A stretch of 64,000 nucleotides of DNA from CAWUKT01 sp963923035 (GCA_963923035.1 CAWUKT010000024.1:20449-84448); one strand, 5' to 3'. Shown: positions 16,395 through 25,846, counted from the first letter of the stretch. Numbers and translations: made by a program. The notes: a model not told the origin generated them from the sequence alone.

Positions 16395-16778
16395 ATGCAA
16401 TACTCCACAAAACTCCACGAGAAATACGTGATCCTGGCCCTCCAGGAAGAGAAGTTGACCTCCACCATTGCGCCGGATCTCAAGAGCCAGTTCGTGATGT
16501 TGACCGCTGAAGGCAAAAACAACATCATCCTTGACCTTTCCCAGGTCAATTACGCCGACTCCTCCGGACTCAGTGCCCTCCTCCGCGCCAATTCCATGTG
16601 CGAGCAGGCCGGCGGCATCTTTGTCCTTTGTGGCCTTACTGAGCATGTCAGCAAGCTCATCACCATCACCCACCTCGACCGCGTCCTCACCATCCTGCCT
16701 ACCGTACAGGAAGCCATCGAAGCCGTGTTCATGCACGAAATCGAAAAGGACATCGATGACGACGAGGAAGAAGCATAA
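16395..16778 (+). CDS. STAS domain protein (anti-anti-sigma factor type)
   Basis: The 127-residue protein is a single STAS domain: VILALQEEKL strand, NNIILDLSQVNYADSSGLSALL with the phosphorylatable serine pair S56/S57 before glycine, then LCGLTEHVSKLITITHLDRVL. An acidic tail (DIDDDEEEA) follows. In known systems such proteins bind an anti-sigma kinase when unphosphorylated and release a sigma factor. No kinase or phosphatase partner is adjacent. It lies 35 bp after purC and may be read from the same promoter. A bidirectional terminator follows. Confidence 0.9.
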   Translation: MQYSTKLHEKYVILALQEEKLTSTIAPDLKSQFVMLTAEGKNNIILDLSQVNYADSSGLSALLRANSMCEQAGGIFVLCGLTEHVSKLITITHLDRVLTILPTVQEAIEAVFMHEIEKDIDDDEEEA

Positions 16779-16802
16779 GCCCTTCCGACAATCTAAAAAA
16801 CA

Positions 16803-16831
16803 GCAAATGGGCCCTCACGGGCCCATTTTGC
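16803..16831. terminator. Bidirectional terminator between convergent STAS and tonB genes
   Basis: AAATGGGCCC at 16805-16814, loop TCAC, and GGGCCCATTT at 16819-16828 form a perfect 10-bp stem; with a one-base bulge it extends to GC/GC on the outside. A-rich sequence precedes it and TTTTG follows, so it can serve both strands. Confidence 0.85.
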
Positions 16832-16862
16832 GTTGCTGAAAGTAAACTAAGTATGTTGTAGG

Positions 16863-17717
16863 CTAGCGCCGGTTCAGAACAAAGTCGAAGGGAATGTTGA
16901 CCCAGACCGGAACCGGACGTTGGTTCTGGATGCCGGGGGTAAAGATCAGCTTCGGCAATTGCTTCTCCACCGGACGTAACAATAGGTTGCTGGGGCTGCG
17001 CAGGACGAGGTGCTTCTTGTAGCGGCCGCGCTTGTCGACCAGCACGCGGAGCGTGACCTTGCCTTCCACCCCGGCCTGCTTGGCCAGTTCGGGATATCCG
17101 ATCAGATTTTTGAGTTGTTCCATGTTGATGGGCTTCGGCGGCTCGCCGGGGAAATAGACATTCGGGTCCGGCATCGTATCCAGCGGCTGGACTTCCAGCG
17201 GTCCGCCATCGCCCTTGCCGATGAGGTCATCCAGCGCGTCCAGGTCCTGGCTGCCATCGTAGTCATCGCCATCCTGGTTCTTGAAGGAAATCGCGGCCGT
17301 CTTCTCATCGAGCAACTTTTGCATATCCAGCACACTTGCCGTGTCTTCGACCTGGTCCTCCGGCGCTGGCTCGATGACCTTGAACTCGATCGTCTTCACC
17401 TTGGGCTTCGGCTCCGGCTTCTTGAATTCGACGGGAGGCGGCGGCTCTTCAATCGGATCTTCCTTCTCTATCGGCAAGTCCAGCATGATGTCTGGAATTA
17501 CAGTTTCCTGACTTTTCATAGGGACCACGGCCGAAGTCGGGGCAAACCACTTGAGGATTTTCGGCATTCCCGTCACGCAAAGGAACAACAGGAACACGAT
17601 CAGCGAAGAACGAACAAGGATACGGTTGTACCGCCGGCGCATTTGGTATGCGCCATACTCTTTCTCCCGACCTTCAAAGACGATTTCATCCAGGTCGGCA
17701 TACGATTTATGCTTCAT
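16863..17717 (-). CDS. Energy transducer TonB
   Basis: TonB couples the inner-membrane proton gradient to outer-membrane transporters. The 284-residue protein begins with a cytoplasmic segment typical of Bacteroidota TonB (LDEIVFEGREKEYGAYQMRR), followed by one membrane helix at about 34-55. A Pro-rich periplasmic spacer (EEPPPPVEFKKPEPKPKVK) follows, and residues about 205-284 form the TonB C-terminal domain (GYPELAKQAGVEGKVTLRVL and FTPGIQNQRPVPVWVNIPF). ExbB/ExbD genes are not adjacent. The start follows the conserved N-terminus; the promoter was not identified. Confidence 0.94.
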   Translation of the reverse strand: MKHKSYADLDEIVFEGREKEYGAYQMRRRYNRILVRSSLIVFLLFLCVTGMPKILKWFAPTSAVVPMKSQETVIPDIMLDLPIEKEDPIEEPPPPVEFKKPEPKPKVKTIEFKVIEPAPEDQVEDTASVLDMQKLLDEKTAAISFKNQDGDDYDGSQDLDALDDLIGKGDGGPLEVQPLDTMPDPNVYFPGEPPKPINMEQLKNLIGYPELAKQAGVEGKVTLRVLVDKRGRYKKHLVLRSPSNLLLRPVEKQLPKLIFTPGIQNQRPVPVWVNIPFDFVLNRR

Positions 17718-18405
17718 GATATGTGAGGTTGGCTATCTGTAGTCTATACGACAGTAGCGCCCGATTATTGCCCGAATTCATAAAAATAAATTGTTCCGGG
17801 GCGACGCCGAGTTGTCCGGCCCTTGTTCCATTGTGCTTACTTTCAGGCCTGAACTGGTCCATTTCAACCCCGAGGTCCAAGGATCTGAGCCAGCGTCGCT
17901 CTCACCTGAATCCATCATTGGCTAGTCCCCATTTTGGGGCGCGTCCGTCCAGCAGGCCGGAAGGAAAGCCCAACCTGCCCACTGGCCCATCCCAGCCCAA
18001 TTGCCGCTCCTACCCAATGGAAGAGGTGGATTCACTCGGCCAGCCCCAGGGCCAATGCGCCCTCACCATAAGCCGATTTCACCGAACCGAACAGGCAGTC
18101 CTCCCTCACATGCGGGCAATCCGAGCAAGCCGCAAGGCCAATGCGCCCTGACCAAAGGCCGCCCCCAGGGAGTTCCAGGACCAACCTGTCCCCCAGTCGG
18201 GCGATCCGACCAAACCCTAAGGCCAGTCCAGCTCGATGGTTAGCATGTCCAAATAGGCCGTAAGGGCAACCCTGCACAAGGTTAAGAAAACCTAAGCGGA
18301 GGTTAGACCGACAGCCTCTCAAGGTACATTTTGTAAGAAAAACTTCGATTTGTTAGGTATGGCAATCAGAAAAAACTTCCCCTCCATCTCTCCCAATTTC
18401 CTCCT
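17718..18405. other. 688-bp intergenic region without a convincing gene
   Basis: Open frames here are low in complexity and show no domain, signal peptide or expected codon pattern. The plus strand is rich in C and contains short recurring pieces, including the 14-bp direct repeat GGCCAATGCGCCCT at 18050-18063 and 18136-18149 (86 bp apart), each followed by a similar ACC-A-A-GCCG pattern. It probably contains the tonB promoter on the left and otherwise looks like decayed or non-coding sequence. Confidence 0.5.
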
Positions 18406-18888
18406 TTACCCCTCCTTGACAATTAGAGCCACCGCATGCACCACAATCCCTTCCCGCCGCCCCACCGGCCCCATCTTCTCATTCCGCGTCGCCTTCAGCG
18501 AAATCCGGTCCACCTCCACCTCCAACAACTCCGCAATCACCGCCTGCATCGCCGGAACATGCGGATTCATCTTCGGCGCCTCCGCCACAATCGTACAGTC
18601 CACATTTCCCACCCGATAACCCCGCTCCTTCAACAATTCCAGCGTCCCCGTCACAAAAGCCCGGCTGTCCGCCCCCGCATACCGCGGATCCGTATCCGGA
18701 AAATGGTGCCCGATGTCCCGTAGGTTCGCCGCCCCCAACAACGCATCACAGACAGCATGGAGCAGCACATCCGCATCGCTATGCCCCAGCAGCCCCGTCT
18801 CATGCGGAATCTCAATCCCCCCGATGATCAACTTTCGGCCCTCCACCAACTGGTGCGTATCGTATCCAAATCCGATTCTAAAATCCAT
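18406..18888 (-). CDS. ispF: 2-C-methyl-D-erythritol 2,4-cyclodiphosphate synthase
   Basis: IspF makes the cyclic diphosphate in the methylerythritol phosphate route to isoprenoids. The 160-residue length is exact for the family. Metal ligands D10 and H12 are in GYDTHQL, H44 follows GHSDADVLLH, and the conserved DIGHHFPDTDP and LKATRNEKMGPVGRREGI segments are intact. It forms a homotrimer in the cytoplasm. A promoter-like TAACTTGC on the minus strand (18892-18899) ends 3 nt before the ATG, suggesting a nearly leaderless message. No other isoprenoid genes are adjacent. Confidence 0.97.
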   Translation of the reverse strand: MDFRIGFGYDTHQLVEGRKLIIGGIEIPHETGLLGHSDADVLLHAVCDALLGAANLRDIGHHFPDTDPRYAGADSRAFVTGTLELLKERGYRVGNVDCTIVAEAPKMNPHVPAMQAVIAELLEVEVDRISLKATRNEKMGPVGRREGIVVHAVALIVKEG

Positions 18889-19171
18889 GCCGCAAGTTAG
18901 GGAATTTGACCGTCAAACCAGCGGAGGGCGACTCCAGAGGACCGGGTGATCCGCAGTCGCTCCGCTCACGCGGGAGCTCCAACAATTGCTCCTCCCCCTG
19001 CCGCAGCATCCCCAATCCAGTCCTGATTTCTCCTGTCCCTCTCCGAGGCTTTTTCTTTTTCCAAAAAACCCACCCTCACCGGGCGTTAAACCGCCGTTAA
19101 AAGGGAAAAATGTATTAGTTTCACACAGCACCGAAACCCAGCTGTGTCTGGAGATACGCTGATACAGAAAC

Positions 19172-21613
19172 ATGGCCCGAACCGTAGAGCAATTTTCTCA
19201 ATTTGAAACGGAACTGAACCGTTGCCTGTCCGTGCTGGATGCAGGCAAACAAGTGGTCGCGTATGCTTCGTCGCTGGTGCTCGCCGCGGAGGACCTCGTC
19301 TACGCCGTCTCCACCCTCGGCGAGGCCGCCGAGAAGACGATCCAGGAGGATCCCCGGGCCGAACACGAGGACACCCAGATGGCCTACGTCCTCATCTACG
19401 AGTGGCTGGACAATTCCAAGAACTTCATGATCCTCTGGCGGGATTGCATCTTTGCCCTCCACAACGGGGAGGTCAAGGAACAGGAAGGCCGGGTCGCCCC
19501 GGGCACCACCAAAAAGCTCCTCCGCCAGATCAACGAGCGCCTGCTCGGTGCCGCCAGCGAATGGCACGACTTTGGATTGCGACGCACCCAGGAGATTCAG
19601 GAGATGCGGAAACGGGACCGGAAACGGCTCCTCGAGCAATGGCGCCTGCAAAAGAGCCCGCTGGAAACCTACCAGGAACAGCTCAAGCAAATTCCCGAGC
19701 AGTGCGACCGCATCCAGGAACAGCACCTGGACCTCTATCCCATTGCCCATCAATTCACCGAAATCCGCCTGCACCTTCTGGAGAAGCTGGACCGGTTTTG
19801 GAGCCAATGTCTCGATGTCGGCAGTGTCGTGCGGGATGCGAATGAAGTTTGTACCGAGCTCCTCAAAAAGGATCCCGAGAAGAACCTGGGCCGGGTGGCC
19901 GCCAAATTGGAGGACTTCGACGAAGACCTCGACTTTGAGACCTCCCTCCCCGATCTGGAAGACTACCTGAACCAACAGGTCCGTAGCTTTCCCGAAAAAA
20001 TGCAGGTTCCCGTTCAGGTCGACCGGGGCCTCGTCCTCCTGCAAGAAGTCCAATTCCGTCGCAAGGCCCGGGCCTGGCTGGAAAGTGAAGTCGTCCCCCT
20101 GCTCTTTCAGATCCAGGTGGACCTCGAGAACAGCCGGAACGAAGCCCGGATGACCCTGTTGAACCTCCGGAACTGGTCCCTCCTCCTCGCCCGGGAACAC
20201 AAGGAAGGCAATGGCCGGCCCGTTCACCCGGATGAATTTTCCCAACTCCCCAACGAACTCACCCAGCGGCTCAATACCTCCGCTGAATCCATAGAATCCC
20301 TCGTCAACATGATTCGGGAGCGGCTCGACCACGAGTTCCGCCTGTCCGCCGTCTACCGACACAACCAGGAATTTCTCCCCCTGGCCACCCAATCCACGCT
20401 CCAGCAACTCCGAGGCGGCGAAGACAGCATCGTCAACCGCACCGGGCGGACCATTGCCGCTGGCTTCCGGGAAGCCTGGAAATTCATGGCCAACCAGGTA
20501 GTCAACTTCCAGAATTTCCTCCAATTGGTGGAGAAAGAAGAGACCCTGAGCGACTCCGAGAAAATTGTGCGCTTCCTCGAGGAGCGGCAATCCGATCCCC
20601 GAAACGGGCAGTACGAGAGTATTTTCCGGGCCCAGGGCTTCATCAGCACCTCCTTCATCGTGGGACGGGAAGGAGAAATGACCCACGCAGAAAAGGTATT
20701 GGACAGTTGGGAGAATGGCTACCGAGGCTCCCTGCTCCTGACCGGAAAGCGGTTCTGTGGCAAGACTTTGTTCGGGGAACGCCTCGCCGAAAAGTATTTT
20801 GCCCCCCACATCCTCCGGCTCGAACCCAACAGCTTCTTCACGGTCCAGGGCCGCAAGTATGAAACGACTTACGACCTCGGCCACGCGCTGGAGCTGATCC
20901 GGAAGTATACCCTGAACTACAAGACCCTGATCTGGATCGATGATTTCGAGCATTGGTGGTCGCCGGAGTTCAACTATTACCAAAATGGCCGTGCCATCAA
21001 GGATTTCCTGGAGCACCAATCCGGGCAAACCTTCCTCATGGTCTCCATGGGCAATGGGCTCCGGCCCCGACTCGACAAGCTCGTCGATTGGAACCGTTTG
21101 TTCCAGGCCCATATCAACCTGGACCACATGACCTCGCCCGAAGTCCACCGGGCCATCGAGCTGCGCCACAATGCGACGCACCAACGCCTCGTCGACGAAC
21201 TCGGCAATGACCTCAATCCGAAGGCATTTCGGCGCTTCACCCGGGCGGTCTACCAGGCCGCCGGTGGCAATATCGGTGAGGCCCTCACCGAATGGGCCTT
21301 TTCGACCCGGCGACGGGGCGACAATACCGTGGAAAACATCTTCCAATACGGGCATACCCTGCCCGACTTCCTCGATGAGGACCTCGCGGTCCTGTTCGGC
21401 TCCATCATGATGCAGCGCCGGACTTCTGAGTTCCGGTTGCGGCAGTTCTTCGGACCGGTCTTTACCCACAAGTACAGCCTCCTGGTCCGCCGGATGTTGA
21501 ACGTCGGGGTGCTGGTCCGCGGCGGGGACGATTGGCTGGAAATCAATCCGATCCTCGCCAACGAGCTGGGGATTCTATTGGAACGGAATGGATATATCAG
21601 ATACAGCGGCTAA
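19172..21613 (+). CDS. Large coiled-coil AAA+/STAND-like ATPase of unknown function
   Basis: The 813-residue protein has no signal peptide. Residues 1 to about 490 are helical, highly charged and predicted to form coiled coils. An ATPase domain follows: a Walker A loop GKRFCGKT near residues 524-531, introduced by VGREGEMTHAEKVLDSWENG, and a Walker B strand LIWIDDFEHWW near 586-596. The C-terminal 220 residues are helical and end with a winged-helix-like segment (LLVRRMLNVGVLVRGGDDWLEINPILA), as in STAND and some AAA+ proteins. The stop overlaps the ATG of the MscS-like gene, and an antiporter gene overlaps that, so the three products probably work together at the inner membrane. The exact role is unknown. 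Confidence 0.8.
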   Translation: MARTVEQFSQFETELNRCLSVLDAGKQVVAYASSLVLAAEDLVYAVSTLGEAAEKTIQEDPRAEHEDTQMAYVLIYEWLDNSKNFMILWRDCIFALHNGEVKEQEGRVAPGTTKKLLRQINERLLGAASEWHDFGLRRTQEIQEMRKRDRKRLLEQWRLQKSPLETYQEQLKQIPEQCDRIQEQHLDLYPIAHQFTEIRLHLLEKLDRFWSQCLDVGSVVRDANEVCTELLKKDPEKNLGRVAAKLEDFDEDLDFETSLPDLEDYLNQQVRSFPEKMQVPVQVDRGLVLLQEVQFRRKARAWLESEVVPLLFQIQVDLENSRNEARMTLLNLRNWSLLLAREHKEGNGRPVHPDEFSQLPNELTQRLNTSAESIESLVNMIRERLDHEFRLSAVYRHNQEFLPLATQSTLQQLRGGEDSIVNRTGRTIAAGFREAWKFMANQVVNFQNFLQLVEKEETLSDSEKIVRFLEERQSDPRNGQYESIFRAQGFISTSFIVGREGEMTHAEKVLDSWENGYRGSLLLTGKRFCGKTLFGERLAEKYFAPHILRLEPNSFFTVQGRKYETTYDLGHALELIRKYTLNYKTLIWIDDFEHWWSPEFNYYQNGRAIKDFLEHQSGQTFLMVSMGNGLRPRLDKLVDWNRLFQAHINLDHMTSPEVHRAIELRHNATHQRLVDELGNDLNPKAFRRFTRAVYQAAGGNIGEALTEWAFSTRRRGDNTVENIFQYGHTLPDFLDEDLAVLFGSIMMQRRTSEFRLRQFFGPVFTHKYSLLVRRMLNVGVLVRGGDDWLEINPILANELGILLERNGYIRYSG

Positions 21614-22377
21614 TGGATGTAATATTTCGATCATATAGCTCCTGGTGGTGGTTGCTCGTAATCACAGTCCTTCTATTGGGCCTGTTTTTTCTGCTGGGCT
21701 TCTTGGACAGCCTGATGGCGGTCCTGAAAATTCGCCGTCGCTGGCGGTCGGGCCTGCAAGGCAGTCTTCGGGTCATCCGGATCTTGTTCGAGCCGGTCGC
21801 CCTTGGCGTATGGTTGGCAGGCCTCATCCTGATCAATCCCGTGATCCACGGGATCCTCATCCTGGCGGGCACGGCCCTCATCCACACCCACGTCCGCAAC
21901 TACCTGTCGGGGCGGATTTTCTTGCTGGAAAACTCCCTGAAGGAAGGCGGCAGCCTCGTTTTGCAGGGGGAGAAAGCCGAAATCGTGCGGATGGGCCGGC
22001 TGGGCATCAAGCTGCGCACCGAGGATGGCTTGCAGCATATTGGGTATCAAGACCTCGCCAATGGCGGCTACGTGCTGGCTTCGGGCAGCGAGACCGGCGA
22101 GTTCTTCAACCTGCTCATCCGTCGGGTGGAACCCGACAAAAAGCACAAGGCAGCGCCTGATCTGCGGGACCTTCTGGCCACTTCTCCCTACGTGGACTGG
22201 AGCTTCGAGCCGGTCCTCGTCAAGGATCCCGAACAGGTCGACCTGTGGCGGGCCCGCATCCAACTGTCCACCCAGACCCATTTGCCCGAACTCGTCCAAC
22301 TCCTCGGAGAATGGGGCTATGATTGTTCCCCGACCACTCAATCTTCAAACGGAACCTCTGCACCATGGAAAATATAG
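21613..22377 (+). CDS. MscS-like small membrane protein
   Basis: I chose the ATG at 21613, which overlaps the TAA of the ATPase gene. The 254-residue product has one helix at about 10-32 and two more at about 55-90, then a beta domain (LVLQGEKAEIVRMGRLGIKLRTEDGL is its core, about 117-142) that matches the MscS pore-domain pattern of a G-rich strand, a positively charged strand and IGYQDL in place of IPN. The C-terminal 90 residues are alpha-beta, as in MscS. It could be a mechanosensitive or gated channel. The third transmembrane helix lacks the classic Gly/Ala pore pattern, so channel activity is inferred. Confidence 0.72.
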   Translation: MDVIFRSYSSWWWLLVITVLLLGLFFLLGFLDSLMAVLKIRRRWRSGLQGSLRVIRILFEPVALGVWLAGLILINPVIHGILILAGTALIHTHVRNYLSGRIFLLENSLKEGGSLVLQGEKAEIVRMGRLGIKLRTEDGLQHIGYQDLANGGYVLASGSETGEFFNLLIRRVEPDKKHKAAPDLRDLLATSPYVDWSFEPVLVKDPEQVDLWRARIQLSTQTHLPELVQLLGEWGYDCSPTTQSSNGTSAPWKI

Positions 22378-23678
22378 ATTACTATTCCATCATCATCGCT
22401 GGTTCGCTGATCGTGATCGTTTCGTTCCTGTTCAGCGGGTTTGCCCGGCGCACCAATATCCCGTCGGTCCTGATGCTGATTGGATTGGGGATCGGGATCA
22501 AGGCTGTCATGGATGCGTATGACTATGAATTGGGATTTGATTTCCAATCGGTCCTGCCCCTGCTGGGGACCGTGGGACTGATCATGATCGTCCTGGAGGC
22601 GGCTCTGGAGCTGGAATTGCGAAGGGACAAGCTCATGGCGATTGGAAAGGCCCTGGTGATTGCCTTGATCGGATTGTTGGGGGGAACCTGGTTGGCGGCG
22701 ATGATTCTGGAATGGCAAATCGAAGGCATGGATACCCTGCACGCCTGGTTGTACGCTACGCCGCTGTCGATCCTGTCGTCCGCGATTGTGATTCCGAGTG
22801 TGGGGGGATTGTCGAGCAAGAAAAAAGAGTTCCACATCTACGAGAGTACCTTCAGCGATATTCTGGGGATCATGCAGTTCACCTTCCTCGAAGGGATGCT
22901 GGAAAAAGGCGCCGTGGAAGGAGCCACGGACTTTACCATCAGCTTCTTCCTGACCATTGGATTTGCCATCGCGGCCAGTTACGCCCTGATTTTTATTTTC
23001 CAGAACATCAAAACGAGTGTCAAGCTCTTCCTGCTCATTTCTATCCTATTGCTCCTCTACGCACTCGGCAACAAGATGCACCTGAGTTCGCTCCTCATCA
23101 TCCTCTTCTTCGGTCTGACCATCGCGAATATGCGGGTCTTCTTCCGGGGCAGACTGGGGAAATGGCTTAATTTTGATCGGGCCCATACGATCTATGAGGG
23201 GCTTCACGTCGTCACGGGCGAGACCGCCTTCATTGTCCGGACCTTCTTCTTCGTCGTATTTGGCATTACCATTGTCCTCTCCCACCTCCTGTTCCTTGAT
23301 GTGGCGATCATTAGTGGCCTCATTTTGCTTTCCATTTATGGCTTCCGTTTCCTGACCCTCTACCTCTTCCTGGGCCGGGATATCATGCCGCAATGGCTCA
23401 CCGCGCCGAGGGGGTTGATCACGATTCTGCTGTTCTACAAAATTCCCAAGGAGCACATGGTCGATACATTTGAACCCGGTATCCTCATCTTCATCATCAT
23501 TACGACCGGCTTGATCATGACCTTTGCCCTGATCTACGACCGCCAACGCTCCGGCAAGGCGATTGGGAAGGCGATGGAAAATGTCGTGGGGTACGGGCGC
23601 TGGAAAGTGCCAACAGTGGAGGGAGTCGCGGAAGAAGGGAAGGAAAATGGAGCCGAAGCCCCTAAGGAAGGGCATTAG
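22365..23678 (+). CDS. Cation:proton antiporter (CPA family)
   Basis: The ATG at 22365 (MENIDYYSIIIAGSLIVIV) overlaps the end of the MscS-like gene by 13 bp; an upstream TTG is less likely. The 437-residue protein has about twelve hydrophobic segments and fits the Na+/H+ exchanger fold: RRTNIPSVLMLIGLGIGIK in the first helices, FESDILG-like STFSDILGIMQFTFLEG in the core, and LTAPRGLITILLFYKIP near the end. It should exchange Na+ or K+ for protons across the inner membrane. A hydrophilic tail of about 35 residues may be regulatory. It is the last gene of the ATPase/MscS-like operon and is convergent with the esterase gene, overlapping by 4 bp. Confidence 0.88.
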   Translation: MENIDYYSIIIAGSLIVIVSFLFSGFARRTNIPSVLMLIGLGIGIKAVMDAYDYELGFDFQSVLPLLGTVGLIMIVLEAALELELRRDKLMAIGKALVIALIGLLGGTWLAAMILEWQIEGMDTLHAWLYATPLSILSSAIVIPSVGGLSSKKKEFHIYESTFSDILGIMQFTFLEGMLEKGAVEGATDFTISFFLTIGFAIAASYALIFIFQNIKTSVKLFLLISILLLLYALGNKMHLSSLLIILFFGLTIANMRVFFRGRLGKWLNFDRAHTIYEGLHVVTGETAFIVRTFFFVVFGITIVLSHLLFLDVAIISGLILLSIYGFRFLTLYLFLGRDIMPQWLTAPRGLITILLFYKIPKEHMVDTFEPGILIFIIITTGLIMTFALIYDRQRSGKAIGKAMENVVGYGRWKVPTVEGVAEEGKENGAEAPKEGH

Positions 23679-24496
23679 AGCTCGTAAGCCGCGGCTTGGG
23701 AATAGGATTCGTAGATGAATTCCAGGCCGGCCCGCACGCCAGGACGGACCACTGAGAAATGGGTCTCTCCCTTGAGGACTTCCTCCCGAAAATTCAATCC
23801 TTTCATGTCCCGCAGCTCCAATCGCCGGGAAAAAGCCTTCATGCTGTCCAGGACCATGTTCAGCTTCTCAAATGAGCCCGCTACCTGGTACAAGGTTCCT
23901 GTCGGACTGCCGTATTTCCATTTCAATTGGAGTGCCAATTCAATGATCTCCCGGGAATGGATCCACGCCCCGGGACTCAGCGCCAGGTAACGCGAGAAGG
24001 GCCGCCGCTCCTGGAACATGCTGTATAGCACAAACAGTCCCCCGAAGGAATGGCCGGCCAGGGTCCATTCCTCGATCACATCAAATTGATTTCGCACCAT
24101 CGGCATCACTTCCTCCAGGATACACTGGTGGAAACGAAATGCGCCGGACGGCTTGCGGCCTTCCTTGAAAAGACTTTCGTACTTCGCGAGCACAAAATCC
24201 CGGTTGCGGCGGATCAGCGGCCGCTTGGGATGGGCAATCCCCACCAACAAAGTTGGCGGCATCAATCCTGCTTGCATGAGTTGCTGGGCTTCCGCGTACA
24301 GCGGACGCGCGGTCGGCAGGTTCCCGTCGAGGTAAATCAATACCGGCAAGGGGCCGGAGATGCCCTTGGGATAATCCACCCGGAGCTCATACGTATAATC
24401 GGTGAACCGCGACTCCAAGGGCAAAAACTGACGTTTTCCCAGGGGAGAGTGGGGCCAAATTTTCTCGATGATGTTCCGTTTTCGGGTGGAAGGCAT
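23675..24496 (-). CDS. Esterase-family alpha/beta hydrolase
   Basis: The 273-residue protein fits the putative esterase (esterase D/enterochelin esterase) family: strand PVLIYLDGNL near 51-60, nucleophile elbow G148-H-S150-F-G-G, LALSPGAWIHS after it, and a C-terminal GETHFSVVRPG that supplies the likely catalytic histidine. No signal peptide is seen, so it is probably cytoplasmic. Enzymes of this family cleave esters of many kinds, including siderophores and acylated thiols; the substrate here is unknown. It follows the T9SS protein gene by 32 bp on the same strand. Confidence 0.85.
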   Translation of the reverse strand: MPSTRKRNIIEKIWPHSPLGKRQFLPLESRFTDYTYELRVDYPKGISGPLPVLIYLDGNLPTARPLYAEAQQLMQAGLMPPTLLVGIAHPKRPLIRRNRDFVLAKYESLFKEGRKPSGAFRFHQCILEEVMPMVRNQFDVIEEWTLAGHSFGGLFVLYSMFQERRPFSRYLALSPGAWIHSREIIELALQLKWKYGSPTGTLYQVAGSFEKLNMVLDSMKAFSRRLELRDMKGLNFREEVLKGETHFSVVRPGVRAGLEFIYESYSQAAAYEL

Positions 24497-24528
24497 GGAA
24501 AATAAAGCCCGGAACGGGGAAGATTGTT

Positions 24529-25788
24529 TTACTCAATTACAATCCGTTGGGCGGCCCGGCCCAGGGAATGCTCGATCCGTAGCAAGTAGGTGCCGGCGGC
24601 CAAGCCGTCCAGCCCCAGCACGTAGTGGCTCCCGGACCAGGAAAAGGTCCGCAGCACGCGCCCTTGCAGGTCCAGCAATTCGCCCCGCGTCGCTTCCAGC
24701 GATGCGGCAACGCGCAGCTCCGTCCGGTCGCGGGCGGGATTGGGATGGACCGAAAAATCGATGGAGGGGCCGGGATCGGAAACGCCCGTGGCCAGGAATG
24801 GCGACAGGCGGGCAATCAGGCCATTTTTTCCGACCACCCAACCGCTCGAATCGCTCACCAATTCGGTGGCCAGAATCACCTGGTTCAGGAAGACCTCCGT
24901 AGCCGGAGAATATTCATTGAGCATCGTGATGCCATTGATGGTGGCCCCACCGGTATGGGTCAGGCCACCCAACAGGCAAGCGCCATCGATGCAAGCCAAA
25001 TCGCCCCATTCAGGATAGAAAAAGGTGGCTCCCCAGGCCGAATCGACTACCCAGCTTTGTCCACCATCAAAGGAGTAGAACTGGGGCAGGAACAGGTCCT
25101 GGTCCAGAGCGACACCAAAGGTATCGTTTTGGAAGGCGACCGCCTCGAAATCACGGGAAGTATCGGGAGGCGTGACCACATTCCAGGATTCGCCACTGTC
25201 CGTGGTCCGCAGGATCAAGCCACCGTCGCCCATCGCGACGGCCACGCCGGGAGACACGCGGGCGATGTCGTCGATACTGTCCCCAAACTGGAATTGGGGG
25301 AAGTCCGTCAGCAGGTCCATGTAGGCCGTGGTATCCTGCACAAAGGGGTCGTAGGTGAAGATGGCCTGGGTGCCGAAACAGCCATCGTAGCTGAGGTAGA
25401 ACAGGCCGTTGCCGGCCGCTTCGACCTGGTCCCAGTAGCACAGGCCATTTCCTGGTTCCACCTGGAACCAGGTGGCCCCTCCATCGTGGGTCAGGAGCCC
25501 AAATCGGAAATCGCTCAGGATCATTCCGGTATCGGGGTGGCTGAAGTCGATACTGACGTAGTTCCCGATGAGGCTCGTCGGAACGGGGTCCCATTGGTTG
25601 CCACCGTCGGTGGTGTGGAGGAGCGTGGCGCTGTCACCGACCACCCAACCTTCCTGGGGGGACGTGAAGCAGACATCGTTGAGGTCACTGATCGTTCCGG
25701 AGTTTTGGAGGGTCCAGAAAGAGGAGGACTGGGCAGTGAGGAGATTCGCAAATAAGAGCAGAGCAGCAGCAGATAGAAGACGTTGCAT
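24529..25788 (-). CDS. T9SS-exported YCF48/BNR-repeat protein
   Basis: I chose the ATG at 25788, which gives a signal peptide (MQRLLSAAALLLFANLLTA); an in-frame upstream ATG at 25824 would add 12 residues. The 419-residue product has several Asp-box/YCF48-like beta-propeller repeats (WTLQNSGTISDLNDVCF, GWVVGDSATLLHTTDGG, GLILRTTDSGESWNVV, SFDGGQSWVVDSAW) and ends with a type A T9SS sorting domain (SVHPNPARDRTELRV to AAQRIVIE). It should be exported to the cell surface or medium. Such propeller proteins often bind partners or sugars; the role is unknown. Confidence 0.9.
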   Translation of the reverse strand: MQRLLSAAALLLFANLLTAQSSSFWTLQNSGTISDLNDVCFTSPQEGWVVGDSATLLHTTDGGNQWDPVPTSLIGNYVSIDFSHPDTGMILSDFRFGLLTHDGGATWFQVEPGNGLCYWDQVEAAGNGLFYLSYDGCFGTQAIFTYDPFVQDTTAYMDLLTDFPQFQFGDSIDDIARVSPGVAVAMGDGGLILRTTDSGESWNVVTPPDTSRDFEAVAFQNDTFGVALDQDLFLPQFYSFDGGQSWVVDSAWGATFFYPEWGDLACIDGACLLGGLTHTGGATINGITMLNEYSPATEVFLNQVILATELVSDSSGWVVGKNGLIARLSPFLATGVSDPGPSIDFSVHPNPARDRTELRVAASLEATRGELLDLQGRVLRTFSWSGSHYVLGLDGLAAGTYLLRIEHSLGRAAQRIVIE

Positions 25789-25846
25789 TGACAGTAAAAT
25801 GCCGTTTTTCGGGGAGATAGACAATGGGAATCGTCGGGCAGCGGAC

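Noticed and set aside
17723..18151. 142-codon plus-strand frame after tonB
   Set aside because: Its product is Pro/Ser/Arg low-complexity sequence without domain features, and it overlaps the probable tonB promoter.
19121..21469. 782-codon minus-strand frame opposite the coiled-coil ATPase
   Set aside because: The sense frame has Walker A and B motifs and coupled neighbours; the antisense frame shows no domains.
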